Below, piece after piece: positions 37,208 through 49,276 of a DNA stretch of 64,000 nt; the first letter of the stretch is position 1; each line of letters begins with the position of its first letter. The stretch lies in assembly GCA_947179485.1 (NCBI GenBank), contig OX359250.1, positions 41,610,600 through 41,674,599 of the forward strand. The letters run 5' to 3'. This stretch comes from Allacma fusca. Its lineage: Eukaryota > Arthropoda > Collembola > Symphypleona > Sminthuridae. The position numbers and the translations under genes were made by a program. The notes under the pieces are model-generated. The model was not told the DNA's origin, did no database searches, and worked only from the letters and a program-made list of their open reading frames with translations.

Positions 37208-37226
37208 GTAGATATATATATATATA
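37208..37226. repeat. (TA)n tract
   Basis: Short TA dinucleotide run flanked by TGTAGA and TGTAC; one of very few TA arrays in the window. Confidence 0.85.
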
Positions 37227-39304
37227 TGTACTCCCATGTCTGTTGTAATAATGGACGGTGAGGAAGTCCTCCCTGCCTCTTATATACTCTTCCCATCTTA
37301 TAAGTGTATAGAATGAGCCCTCATATGTGTAATTACATAGACACTACTCATAGATAATATCATTTATAATGCATATTATGTTCCTCTGTAAAAGTCAATT
37401 CAGTACACACACAAAATGTGTAGTTCCAACTCAACCTCATCCTAGTAATCTTTGACTCCTTTTCCCCTTGGACCTCAAGTCCTCCTCCAACAATCTCACT
37501 CAACCGCCATCATCTCCATCAAAAATATATAGCCATTGGTTATTACAGGATTTTTCAGATGTCGTCCTCCTCTTCCAATTTAAATCCTCAGATTTGAACC
37601 TCAATTTCTCAATATGTCATCCGCTTTAAAATGAAGGATACACTCACGAAAACAACAATTCTGTTCTTGTTGTAATTATTATTTTTTCTATTCATATTTT
37701 TGGATCCGATTTAATTTTTTTTTTAAATAAATTCTTCCCATTGATTTTTACAAGCGAAACATGCTTCCATGTTTATGGATAAATGTTAACAGGGATTTTA
37801 GTACTAGTCCAAAAGTTCCTCTCAATCCCTTAAAAGTTCCATCTTCAAGTTGTCCCAGCCTGGGAAAATTTTTAGGAACTATATACCTACAGATAGTAGT
37901 TGTAGTAGTATCTTGTAGTAGTAGCCAAGCAGAGTAATATATTATGCTCATCATCGAAAGTAAATAATCATTTCCGGGGGAGGGTTTGGTGCTTCTGTTA
38001 AAAACCGGGAAAAAAGAGCACATAGCCGTAGCAAAATGCTTACCACATGGGCTTTTGTACTAAACCCAAGGGGAATAAAAGTCAAGGAACAACAACCCAA
38101 AATAAAATAACACTAGCAGAAATTACTAGCTACACAGAGCTACTCCTACAGTAGGATGGATCCCCTACGTCCCAATCATACTCACATAAATGTGTAAATG
38201 CATATAAGTATCTACAAATAAGTAAAAATAAGTCTCCTTAATTCTTTCCCAAAGGATTCCAAAGTCATGTAATTCATGTAGAAAAAAACCTACTCTTCCA
38301 TTTTCCAACTATTTATTTTAGAAAATTCCCAAAAAATACAGACCCTTTAGAATTAATCAAGTGATTTTATGCACACATGTAATTTAAGCCCCAGAAAATA
38401 ATTGTCATTTCATTAAAAGTGTCCGTGAAGAGAAGGATTTTGGGATGAAGAGGAGGAAACGGAGACCCGGAGAGAATAAGGGAACAAATCAATAGACTAC
38501 TACCTAATAAAAAGGGTTAAGAACAAGTGTCAATTTGAAGAGGCCACCTGAGACACCCTACACTTGAGGTAACAATAATCCTGTCCCTCCAAATAGTACA
38601 CGTGTACACTCTACAATCCATTTAGAGAAGGTAAAACTGACAAAATCTTCTCAACTCTCTCTCTCTCTCCGAACATTTATTTGAAGATCCAATTTCCAGT
38701 TTTATTTGATTTTCCCTACTAAAATAACATGGCCAACCCCTTCCCTCTCTCTCTCTCTCACTCACTCACCCACTCTCTTGAATTTAGCAATAATACAGAG
38801 TACACTTTCAGAATTCCCCCCTCCCTGAAAGCCCCGGAATAAAATTGAAGTGTTGCTGTTGTTGTTAATGAAATTAAAAATACATACAATGAATGGGAAA
38901 CAAATGAAATCTGTCAAAAGTATTCAGTTCCTTAAAAAGCTTGGGTCTAAACTTTCCCTCTAAAATATGACTCTTAAGTAACAGAACAAGTCCAAGCTGA
39001 CACTACACTTTACTCAAAAGATCCATAATCTCCTCACCCAAGAGAGTAGGAAGAGGATACAGAGAAAAGTGCTTCTCCTGGATAATCAAATTGACTCGCC
39101 TTACTCTGTAAAAGTTCTTTAAACAGGTGTGTTTATGTAAAAAAAAATCTTCCTTCAAATGTAAGGAGGGAGACTGAGAGAGACAGAGAGAGAGAGAAAA
39201 AAAAAGGTGAAAAAATTAAGGGAAGAGTGCTGATGCCCGCTTGCTCCCACCTTGCCACGTCTATCCATCTCAAGTACATTGATAATAGTCAAGATACTAA
39301 TTCC

Positions 39305-39306
<2 letters not shown>

Positions 39307-39351
<45 letters not shown>

Positions 39352-39372
39352 TTCACACACACACTCACACAG
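39307..39372. repeat. (CA)21 microsatellite with degenerate tail
   Basis: Pure AC core at 39307-39347 followed by interrupted CA units. Confidence 0.95.
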
Positions 39373-39659
39373 ACACACATGAACATGAGTACTTTTAATA
39401 TGCCAAGAGCATCTTTTTTATTTAAAAAATTCTCCTCCTCCACCTTGGACAAACCTTGGTCCATTGGAAGTATTTCCATTATCACAACACCTCAGCATTA
39501 AGTACCTGTTGGTCTCGGGATGTCATGTCAGTCATGTCAAAGTTCATTTTTAGATTGATTTCTTTAAATTTATTTTTCCCTTCTTCCCTCTATCCAGTAT
39601 AAAACTAGGACTCATCTCACACCCCACCAGTCTACTACTACTCCTATAGGGACACGTAT

Positions 39660-39679
39660 GTATGTATGTACATACATAC
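39660..39679. repeat. Perfect 20-bp palindrome of TATG/CATA units
   Basis: Two and a half TATG units meet their complement at a central GTAC (39668-39671). It is one of many TACATA/TATGTA clusters that invert around GTAC or ATAT. Confidence 0.9.
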
Positions 39680-40547
39680 GTGCACACACATTGAATTTCC
39701 TCCTTAGATGGAAAAACAATTTGTTCTCTCTCCCTTGCCTTTTTTACACTTCACTTAAGAAAAGCTCCGTCTGTTCCTTCCTCCCTCTGTATCCACACAG
39801 GGATGCATATTCCCCTCCTGTTATAGGAAAGACTGATGTAGACACACAAGTCTTATGCACAGAAGAATCATATCTCCATAAATTCCAGGAGGTTGATGGA
39901 TGTACTTATACATACAAATAAATATGTATACATACTTGCTGTACGAACTCCATGGACGCCAGTACATTTCTGGGGAAACAGAGCAGACGTTGAGGCATTT
40001 CAGAGCTATGTATATCTATGTGTATCTATATCTCCTCCTTCCCAGTCACTTAAAACTCTGCTCCATCTCCAGTAAAAGGAGAACTCAAGTAGAGGAACCA
40101 GGAGGAAGGACCAAGAGAGTGAGGGAAGAGAAGAAGAAAAAAAAAACAGAGAGGAAGGAGATGAGAAATTACGTTCCTAGTTACATCACTTGCTAACAAG
40201 AAGAACATGACCAAAGGACCATAAGGACTATACACAGGTCCTTCCTTAGAATAGCCATCCCAAGTACATCTGAGGAAAGGCAATTTCACTCAACGAGAGG
40301 AGAAGGAGAGTGAGGGAAATAGAGGCCTATTTCTGAGGGTTTACATACATACATAGATACACAAGACTGTAGATATACATACGTACTATGGTCTATTTAT
40401 ACAGCATTAGAAGGCCGGGCAAAAATATTCGGAAAAAAAAATCCAGGCAGGCATCATCTTAGGCAACCAGGTGTAAGAAAGGTAAGCCGTGCCCCTATCA
40501 TTATCCAATATTAACACTTGGTTATGGTTCACTGCAACTCAAATCCA

Positions 40548-40550
<3 letters not shown>

Positions 40551-40588
<38 letters not shown>
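40551..40588. repeat. (TC)19 microsatellite
   Basis: Pure CT repeat, about 215 bases left of an oppositely oriented GA tract. Confidence 0.95.
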
Positions 40589-40591
<3 letters not shown>

Positions 40592-40800
40592 CATTCTCAA
40601 AATGTACATAAGAGACTGAAACCTCTATGAGAGCTATAAATATATCTATAGTGTTGAGTCTGTCATGTATCCTAACACATGATGGATACTTGGCATACCT
40701 CCTTTGAAGGAAGATACAGAAACCCATATCCTTCGAGTGTGTGTAGATCTGTGACTGTGTGAGTGTGTCTATGTCAGACACTAGAACATGGACGTATCAG

Positions 40801-40803
<3 letters not shown>

Positions 40804-40831
<28 letters not shown>
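40804..40831. repeat. (GA)14 microsatellite
   Basis: Pure AG repeat. It forms a potential stem with the TC tract at 40551-40588. Confidence 0.95.
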
Positions 40832-40834
<3 letters not shown>

Positions 40835-41120
40835 GAATCCATAGAGAGCTATAAAGTGATATTCCGTCGGGGAGGAAAACGACCGTAAACGACTGTGTAC
40901 CCAAAAATCGACACCACTTGAGCGCATAAATAAAGTAAACTGACCCGATATTACTCCACAATGCTTTCGGGACTCACATTCTATGACAGGTACACGGATC
41001 AACTATAATAGCTATATATAGGCACACACTAATGCTCCCAATCAACCTCATGTACATCATCTTCCCCCATACTCATGACAAGCTGAAGTCTACAGTCCGC
41101 GTAATAATTGTGGACAGGAG

Positions 41121-41152
41121 AATAAAATAAAATAAATAAAATAAAATAAAAC
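41121..41152. repeat. (TAAAA)n repeat
   Basis: Five or six AATAA/TAAAA units with one TAAA variant. Confidence 0.9.
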
Positions 41153-41578
41153 ACTACTACCATCTACCCATAACCCAGTCCACCCATTAACATTAACCCA
41201 GGGGAAATAAAAACCATGGCTCAGAAGATACTTACAAACTTATAGCAGGTGTAATTATAAGCTCGGAGAAAAATGTCATATAATTGACCCCTGGAACATA
41301 AATTAAAGTTTTAAGTTCCCTGTGTCATGGCTGGAGGCACAGAGAAGCCTAAACACAGAGCCCATTTGAACCCTTTGAAAAAAATCTTTAAAAACAGCAC
41401 CCTCCTCCTCCCCTTCAGATCCATAAAAAAAACGTTGAACAATAAGGAGAGAGCCACCACTAATAATAATAACACATGAAAAAAATATCTACAACGAGAA
41501 ATAATAATTCTAATCAAAAAAAAATATTCATACCTAAAAATACATTTATTTTCTCCCTTGCTCGTGTCTCTGTGCCCG

Positions 41579-41640
41579 AGAGAGAGAGAGAGAGAGAGAG
41601 AGAAAAAAAAACAGAGAGAGAGAGAGAGAGAGGGAGAGAG
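41579..41640. repeat. Two (GA)n tracts separated by A9
   Basis: GA at 41579-41603, then a run of nine A residues, then GA at 41612-41640. Confidence 0.95.
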
Positions 41641-42319
41641 GAAAGGGGAAAAAAATACAAGACTTGTTAATGCAAATGTTTCTTGAAATTTCCTTTGAAT
41701 ATGCTAATTTCCCCAGGAGTTATTTCAGGGGATGTATATGTACAACCAGGTATACAGAGTACTTATATACTTATAATTATTTTTTTAAAGGTCCTATCCC
41801 TAAAATAATTTTTACCTGACACAAAAATACATGTTGGTACATGTACATACATAATATACATCAGGATGGGAATTCTTATTGTAAAAACAATAATTGAAAC
41901 AACGCACGCTTCCCCAATCACCCCTTGACAAAGAGCTTAACGAGGAAAAGAACAACAAATAAAAACTGAGTGTTCCATAAAAAAAATAACAGGGTTTCCG
42001 AACCTCATCAAGGCACACAAAAACTCAACTCAAAGGGTCCCTTTGCAAATATTTAGAAATGATTTAGTTCTCTGGACTGACTCTGTATTATAACCATGGC
42101 TAACGAAGGTGAACATTTTTTGTAAAAAAAAAAATCTGCAAAGAATATAAGACAAGGCTCTAAATATCGCACAACAAGATCGACTCAAACAGTCGTAATA
42201 CTTGACTGACGTCAGCCAGCCAAAGGGTAAAGACAGCTGGAGGTAATTGAAGAGACATTAACAAGCTTGTAATAAACTAATCTTTTCCCACTCTTTACTC
42301 ATCTCTCCCTTCCTTTTTT

Positions 42320-42321
<2 letters not shown>

Positions 42322-42366
<45 letters not shown>
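42322..42366. repeat. (TC)22 microsatellite
   Basis: Pure CT repeat after a T7 run, ending in TAG. As a pyrimidine tract plus AG it resembles a splice acceptor, but no open exon with a good donor follows. Confidence 0.95.
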
Positions 42367-43907
42367 GTTCTAACTCCGGCTCCAGCCTTGACTTGGATCT
42401 CTGTGGTTTCTCTCCGTCACAAACCTAACCTAATCCCTATCTCATTTAATTCAAGCCAGTCTCAAGGGTCCAGCTTATTTAATTCTCATTAAGCTCCTCC
42501 AGTCGGATGAGAGCATCTACAGAAGGGAAACACACATCAATTCCAAGGCGACGACAGGTGCTCTAATTCAACGTAATTTCAATAATTCTCAGTCCCACAT
42601 GTAATAATTATTAAATATTCTCATAGAATTGAATGTAAATATTACAATTATTTATCTCCTGCCTTCCCCAGTGTCTCCGAATTGGCATACAAATTGACCC
42701 AATAGACTTACAGAGATTATACTCAATATAAAAATGCTCCTCCACATTCTCATGTTTAATATTCCCTTCAAAAACACACTACAATAAGATAAACAGTACG
42801 GACAACGGAGTACTCTGTGGAACAGGATGAGGAGCCGGACTTCGGATTTATTGCTCCCATATAGTGAAAACAGGTAGGATTCCTCACAGCAGCCCTCCTA
42901 AAACCCACAGAGAGTCAACTCCTATATAGTGAAATCCAGTAAGGACCGTTGGGTCCCAGTGACTGTGCCAAAAGCAATTGGGACAAGACCAAAGACAAGT
43001 TTCCACACTTGATTAATTCCTAATTACATCCATTACTCTCCCCCTCACAACATCCACCTCCAAGCTCAGCCACCCCTCAGGAATAATTGTAATTTATGGA
43101 TAATTATATCAAATCCGAGTACACATTGTCACATTTAATTACAAAAAGTATGGAAGTACTCCACAGGTGTAGTTGACACTGAACGGACACAAAAACAAAT
43201 GAAAGTACACCAGCTCTGACAGAATCTCCAAATACAGATACCAAGAATCCTCAGGTATTTTTAATATACTGGGATAAGTATACGCACACGTCGCACACGC
43301 AAGGAACCGCAGTGGAAAATACGTTGAGTAGTTCCCACCTCCCTGCCAAAAAAAAAAAATCTAGGAAAGAAGTACCCTGTGAAGTCCCTGTAATGTAAAT
43401 ATTTTGGATATATAATTTATGTATTATATATAATTAGATATGTATATCTACACAAAAAGACTTGGGAAATATATGACTGACAGACGCTCTCGAAGTTAAT
43501 CCTGCCCCTGACCACTACTATTATACAGATAGATACAAACTACATGACTAATTCCCTACGTACAACTTCCAAAATGGATTTTCACACTCACGTTGTTAAT
43601 CATTTTGAAGACAACCGCGAAACCACAACAATCAAGTGCTAAAAGCACATAGGATCACTATATTCTCAAATCCCTTCAAAAAAGTACCCCATTGCAATGA
43701 GAGTTAGTCATAGTAATGAGTCCATCTATAAAAATATAACTTGTTCACAAGTGGTCGAGGGTACCGGTGGTAACTGGGATCTGATGAGCGTGGTGGTGGT
43801 AGTCAATGGCAACCAAAGTGTTTTCAACAGCAAATCCAGTCAATAATACTGTGGTCACAAGGATTCCTAATAATCACTCCATTGCCAAAAAGCCACACAC
43901 ATTGTAG

Positions 43908-43958
43908 ACACACACACAGAGAGAGACACAGAGGGAAACACACACACACACACACACG
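43908..43958. repeat. (CA)n-(GA)n-(CA)n block
   Basis: CA units, about eight GA-type units, then a purer (CA)9. Confidence 0.9.
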
Positions 43959-44707
43959 AGTATCTATCTACATACAGTAGATACATACATCATCAAATTA
44001 TTCTCAAGCGTCAGACTCCTTCCTCAAGTTCCTCATCATCTCATCTCTATTTCCCAAATGTATACTCATTTTTGTTAAAGCAAATAAAAAAAATGTAAAC
44101 TTCCAGAAGCCACAAACTATTACTACTTGATCCCTCCTAACCTTGGATAATTTAAAAATGAATCCTCAAGACACACACACACAAGCACACACTTGACAAT
44201 TTAATGTAGACACAAAATATACTCTCCCCTCCCAGGAGCTGAGTGAGAGAGAAACCTTGTCAGTTTTGTAGAATACTATAAATTATTGAAGCAATAATTT
44301 TTAGGAACTCCGGATCAGAATTGAATTCTTGCCAAAAAACCCTTTACAGAGGTAGAGGGGTTCCTATCTACGGAGACTCCCTAGTTGAACTGATATCACG
44401 AAATTAATTACTACGACCACTAGCATCATCACAAGTTGGTCTATACTGCTCCTCTGACAAAAATCAACCATACTAATAGAAGAGCTATGACCCAATAAGA
44501 CAGAGACCATAATACATGAACACCTGAAAAAAAAACATTATGCTATAAATTTGGGCGTGTTAATCTCCGTCAAGGAGTAAATATAAGTAATAACCCTCAC
44601 GGACCCGATCCAGAGCCAAGGGAAGGAATACCGCAATAATAGTAGCCATAGTACATAAAATTGTAATCGGAACAGAGAGACAAACCAAAATTAGAGTGAG
44701 AGCAAAG

Positions 44708-44738
<31 letters not shown>
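44708..44738. repeat. (GA)n microsatellite
   Basis: GA repeat with one AAA interruption at the right end. Confidence 0.9.
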
Positions 44739-44776
44739 GATTCATTGAGCCTCTCCTAATAATTATAAGAACGACA

Positions 44777-44786
44777 GGGGGGGGGG
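44777..44786. repeat. G10 homopolymer
   Basis: Ten G residues; an assembly-error-prone site. Confidence 0.9.
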
Positions 44787-45291
44787 AAGAGAACAGGAGA
44801 AATAATGAGAAATTGCGGAAAAGGGAGGTTAAACCTGTTAAAACTGAAGCATGTAAAAATTATTAATTCAGACCATATGGAACTTCTGTGGTTTCCGAGT
44901 ATTTCCCTTTATTTGTCTCTATTATTTCCTATTCCTACAATAATTCCTATATTATTATTATTATTACACAAGTTCAATCAAGATTCCTATCATGACTCGC
45001 CGAGAGTCATTACTGTTACTCTATTCAAATAATCCGGACAGGCAGGCCGTCCATCAGGGTGGCAATAAGAAAGACGAACAGCTCCCTGTCCTTCCCTATA
45101 TCTAAATATACACGAAAACAAATATATTTCCACTGCCTTAAGACAGACGACCAGAAGGACGGACTACATACTCCACTACCTTCCAAAGACATAGTATTTA
45201 CTACAACCGGTTGCCCCATCGGACGTATTATGTATGACCCCTGTCAATTCCCCTCCTGTACTTTACCGTCTTTACGTCAAAAAATACAGTC

Positions 45292-45317
<26 letters not shown>
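45292..45317. repeat. (GA)13 microsatellite
   Basis: Pure GA repeat. Confidence 0.95.
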
Positions 45318-45322
<5 letters not shown>

Positions 45323-46072
45323 TGAAATCGTGAGACTTGACAGCGGAATCCTGTACAAAGACCTATGGCATATAAGAGCTTCTGTACAGACTGTACCTAT
45401 GTGTATACACCCATACAGTAATTACTAGTAGTCCCAGTCAATAATATCCGTGTACAGACTCATGAGTGAATTAAAGCAACTTTCAATAAATGTCTTCTCT
45501 AAATGTATTCCTTAAAATATAAACAATGGAACTTGTCTGTAAGGATTCAAACTTGTAGGATCTAGTACTGTAGGAGTTGTAGTAGATACTAGTAGTACTG
45601 TAGATTATTACTCCTACTGCTGTGAAAAAAAAAGTCAGTCTGAATTTCCAAGGGAGCTGGAACCTTTGGATTTTATATCATCCGTATCATTATCATCATC
45701 ATTGGATCATACACATTAATGTTCTCAGAAATCTATACACATACATAGATATGTACAAATCTATAGATACGTACAAAAGTAAATACAATCACACACTAGT
45801 CAAGTGAGGCCCCAGGAACATATGTATATATATAATTACATACGTGCATGTTCAAAGTATACAGAAGATCTCCGTAAAATCCATAAATCATGATGGGTGA
45901 GTCGAGTCAAGGAATCCGAAAGCACAGTGAGGAATAATCAGAGTAATGAGTCTGGGCATGTTAAAGAGAGGAGCTGTAAACGTGCCGCTGTAAAAAGTCT
46001 CCTCGTCAATAATCCTCCAATAGAAAACAAGAGCAAGACATAGTTTCACAATTCCTTCGGATTTATATATAG

Positions 46073-46096
46073 CGAGAGAGAGAGAGAGAGAGAGAG
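46073..46096. repeat. (GA)12 microsatellite
   Basis: Pure GA repeat. Confidence 0.95.
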
Positions 46097-46820
46097 TCAG
46101 AATATATTCTGCAGCATATTCTACTATTAGTCACATTGAGATCCCTCAAAGTGATTTTTTTTCCAGCTCCTATGCAATTATGTATGTATCCATATTTCCA
46201 TATTACCCTCCGGTAAATCCTAATATTTGTATTATAAAATAATATGTGATTTTTTTTTGTATCTATCTATGTACATAATTATATGTATATCTATGTATAT
46301 GTATGGCGGAGCTGAAAAAGGAACAAGTTCAAGCTGATCCCTATAAATGAAACGGAGGGGCTAAAATGGAGCGATTGAGAACAATACCATGAAATTGAAT
46401 AAGCACACAGAGACGTACACCACGAGGACGTATGTATACACACACAGACGTACATACATAGGTCTACTGTATCTGATACATATTACTTCCACCTTAAGTG
46501 GCTCTGGGATATTCCCTTCCTTGTGGTGTATATGTACATACTCCAATGAATGTTCCACTGGTAATTTATTTTACCAACGATTCATCTGTTGACAGCTTCC
46601 CATCAACTTCCCTCGTCCTATTATTATTACAACCCATGAAATCCTACATGTTCGCATTCTTATGTATCCTTGTAGGAGTAGGTTGTAGTGTCTTTACTAG
46701 TAGATAAATATAGTAAATATACCTGCTCCGAAGTCTGGTTTAGCCAGAAATTACAACAGACAATTTCATAGCCATCAACAACAAATAATTACATACATAC
46801 ATAGGTTTGTAATAATAATG

Positions 46821-46862
46821 TACTACTACTTCTTCTTCTTCTTCTACTACTACTACTACTAC
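46821..46862. repeat. (TAC)n(TTC)n(TAC)n compound repeat
   Basis: Three TAC units, five TTC units, then six to seven TAC units, consistent with internal unit conversion. Confidence 0.9.
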
Positions 46863-48065
46863 GTCGTAGAGATAAATTAGAAATTGCACAAGGAAAATAA
46901 ATTCAAAGAGAAATTCATAGTCAACTGGATTCAATAGCTTAGGATTAAAAAAAAACAATCGTATGTGCTCTGCAAATCCCAGTGTGGTAGTGGAATATCT
47001 GTATTCTACATGAAAAATATTTGTAGTGTAGGTAGGTACAATAGAAAAATACACAAGTACAAAGACCTTCCCATGCCCTCACTTCCTCCTGCAAATTCTA
47101 CAACCACTGTACGACTGTCATCGTCATAACAAATCGGAAATAAAAACCTATAAATATATATAAACCTTAACGATTCTTGAATGTATAAGGACGGCCCGAA
47201 CCATTACTCAGCTTTTATTATTACTTCTAAAAAATAAAAATTTTCGAAAAGATAAATGGATTGTTGTTTATATATGCAATACTACTTGAACATGTGACAT
47301 TCCCCCCATCCTTTGGAACCAACCATTCCTCGTAATTATTACAAGTGGTTTCCACAAGTTCAGAGAGTTTAGGAGCAAAAGCCTATATGAGTATAAAGTA
47401 CGACGGCATCAATAAAAACCCCTGTGAGACGCATTACCCATAGGAAAAATTCCTCTCGTCAGAAAACTACCTTTTTTTTCTAGAACCATAAATTCTATTC
47501 CATACAGTAGGCATGTACATATATGGATTCATTTCAATTTGTTTTGATTCATTTTAGTTGGTCAATAATAGCAATAATAATTTGTAACCTACACCTTCGG
47601 ATATATTATTGTGTCGTTCAATTCAGGAAACGTTTTTATATGTGTATCTACATTGTTCCTTCTCTTCCTGAAAAAAAAAAAAAAGATTAGACTTTTCTTT
47701 TTCAATGGGAAAAGATTGGGGAAATTTTGAAGGAAAAATCCAGTTGACGGTGTAGATACAGTATGTAACAAATGAAAGTATTTTTTTTATTCTTTCCTTA
47801 TTCCCCTGTGTCTGGGTGTAAAATCCTTGGGAATATAGAAAATGAATGACGTTATATAGATTCGATGGGAAAGAGTCGGGGAGTTTTTAAATCCAACAAC
47901 TATAGATAATTACATATACATATGAATTGGGTAGTTTTAAAGGGATCGGGAGGTCGGGATATATAGCAGAAAGTTCCAAAGCTATCACATCATTCATAAT
48001 AGAATACAAGTTCAAAAGAATATCTATAGGAAGTTCTGAGAAGGTAGTGGATGGTCCTTGGGAGT

Positions 48066-48105
48066 ATTAGTAGTAGTCGTAGTAGTAATAATTGTAGTAG
48101 TAGGA
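48066..48105. repeat. (TAG)n imperfect repeat
   Basis: TAG units interrupted by TCG and ATAATTG. Confidence 0.85.
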
Positions 48106-48329
48106 GCGAATACAGAAGCTTCAAATCATAGCTCCTTGTGTAAATACATACCTGACACCCCTACAACGATTAGGAACAACAAGGGAAACAACAATGAGAA
48201 GTGAACAACAAAAATGGAATAACAACGGAGGTAAAGCAAACCACGAACTAACCATCCGACAATTGAAAATCAGCTTGTATAGTTTGAACAACAAAGAAAC
48301 AAAATTATATCGGCAACCCAAACGGTTCC

Positions 48330-48364
<35 letters not shown>

Positions 48365-48377
48365 GGAGAGAGAGAGA
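48330..48377. repeat. (GA)n microsatellite
   Basis: GA repeat with one AAA and one GGG interruption. Confidence 0.95.
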
Positions 48378-48470
48378 AAAGAGTAAGAATTGTTGGCAAC
48401 AGGCCCAAAATATTTTATACGCAGTCTTGAGTCCTGAGTCTCAAATGCACAGGACTCAGTGGTTTCCCGT

Positions 48471-48494
48471 CACCACCACCACCACCACCACCAA
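48471..48494. repeat. (CAC)8 microsatellite
   Basis: Pure CAC repeat (poly-Gly if read on the minus strand). Confidence 0.95.
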
Positions 48495-49238
48495 GCCCAT
48501 ATGAGTATATCTCCACAAGAAGAATAAATAGCGGGATGAAGCCCGAAGACAAAACTCCAGAGCTATTTACAACTTGGATACAAAACCGTGAACAATAACA
48601 AATAAATACGCCCATTTATTTTACCTATAATACAGATCCACAAAACTGTATGTATAGCTACTCCGTGAATGGTAACTCCATGGTAGAATCAATAGATACA
48701 AAACTACAAAAATCATATTGGCAAGCCAGAGGGAAAGACATAATACAGAGATGTACATACATATGAATAAGAGTATGCTTAAATAGAAATATTCACAGGA
48801 AGGCTTTAGTACTATATGCCAAGGAGCCATAGCCCCACATCCCTTAAATTGATTGAACAAAAGCAACTTTGCCGAGGTATATAGATCTAAGGGAAAATGT
48901 TATTCCAAAAATTTCAACCTCCATCGACCCACAAAATCCTCTCATGTAATCTTTTCCCTCCTTAAAAATCCACACTCCTTATCAGTCATGTCAAAAGGTA
49001 AATTGCAAGTGTAAACAAGATTTTACCCACACGTCTTTTTACAATATTACAACACCCCTACAACTAGGAACTATTACTACCAGAAGAGATTCTCTTTTCA
49101 ACACATGTATCTACATATTATAGAATAGCATCTTCTTATTTAACCACTGCCTCCATCAAAAAAGCTGATTTTTTCTGGAAACAATCAAGTTCCACGGAGA
49201 GAGGGGTAGATATATATACGTATAGAGAGAAAAGAGAG

Positions 49239-49241
<3 letters not shown>

Positions 49242-49274
<33 letters not shown>
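49242..49274. repeat. (GA)16 microsatellite
   Basis: Pure GA repeat preceded by two AAAAGAGAG units. Confidence 0.95.

Positions 49275-49276
<2 letters not shown>

Larger units (their letters stand above)
34001..46000. other. Non-coding region, purine/pyrimidine-skewed then quiet
   Basis: From 34.0 to 37.0 kb the window holds closely spaced GAA, GAT, GA and TC tracts and a G-rich block. From 37.2 to 44.7 kb it is mostly unique AT-rich DNA with only short tracts. No open frame in 42.0-44.5 kb reaches 60 codons in any frame. No family-level protein match was recognised. Confidence 0.75.

Noticed and set aside
45025-45325. Frames open on both strands in a slightly GC-richer segment
   Set aside because: Peptides look plausible, but there is no consensus donor or acceptor pair and no recognisable family.
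45865-45896. 32-base segment between TATACAG and GGGTGAGTCG, open in phase 0
   Set aside because: One of many short AG-to-donor intervals expected by chance; the acceptor tract is weak.
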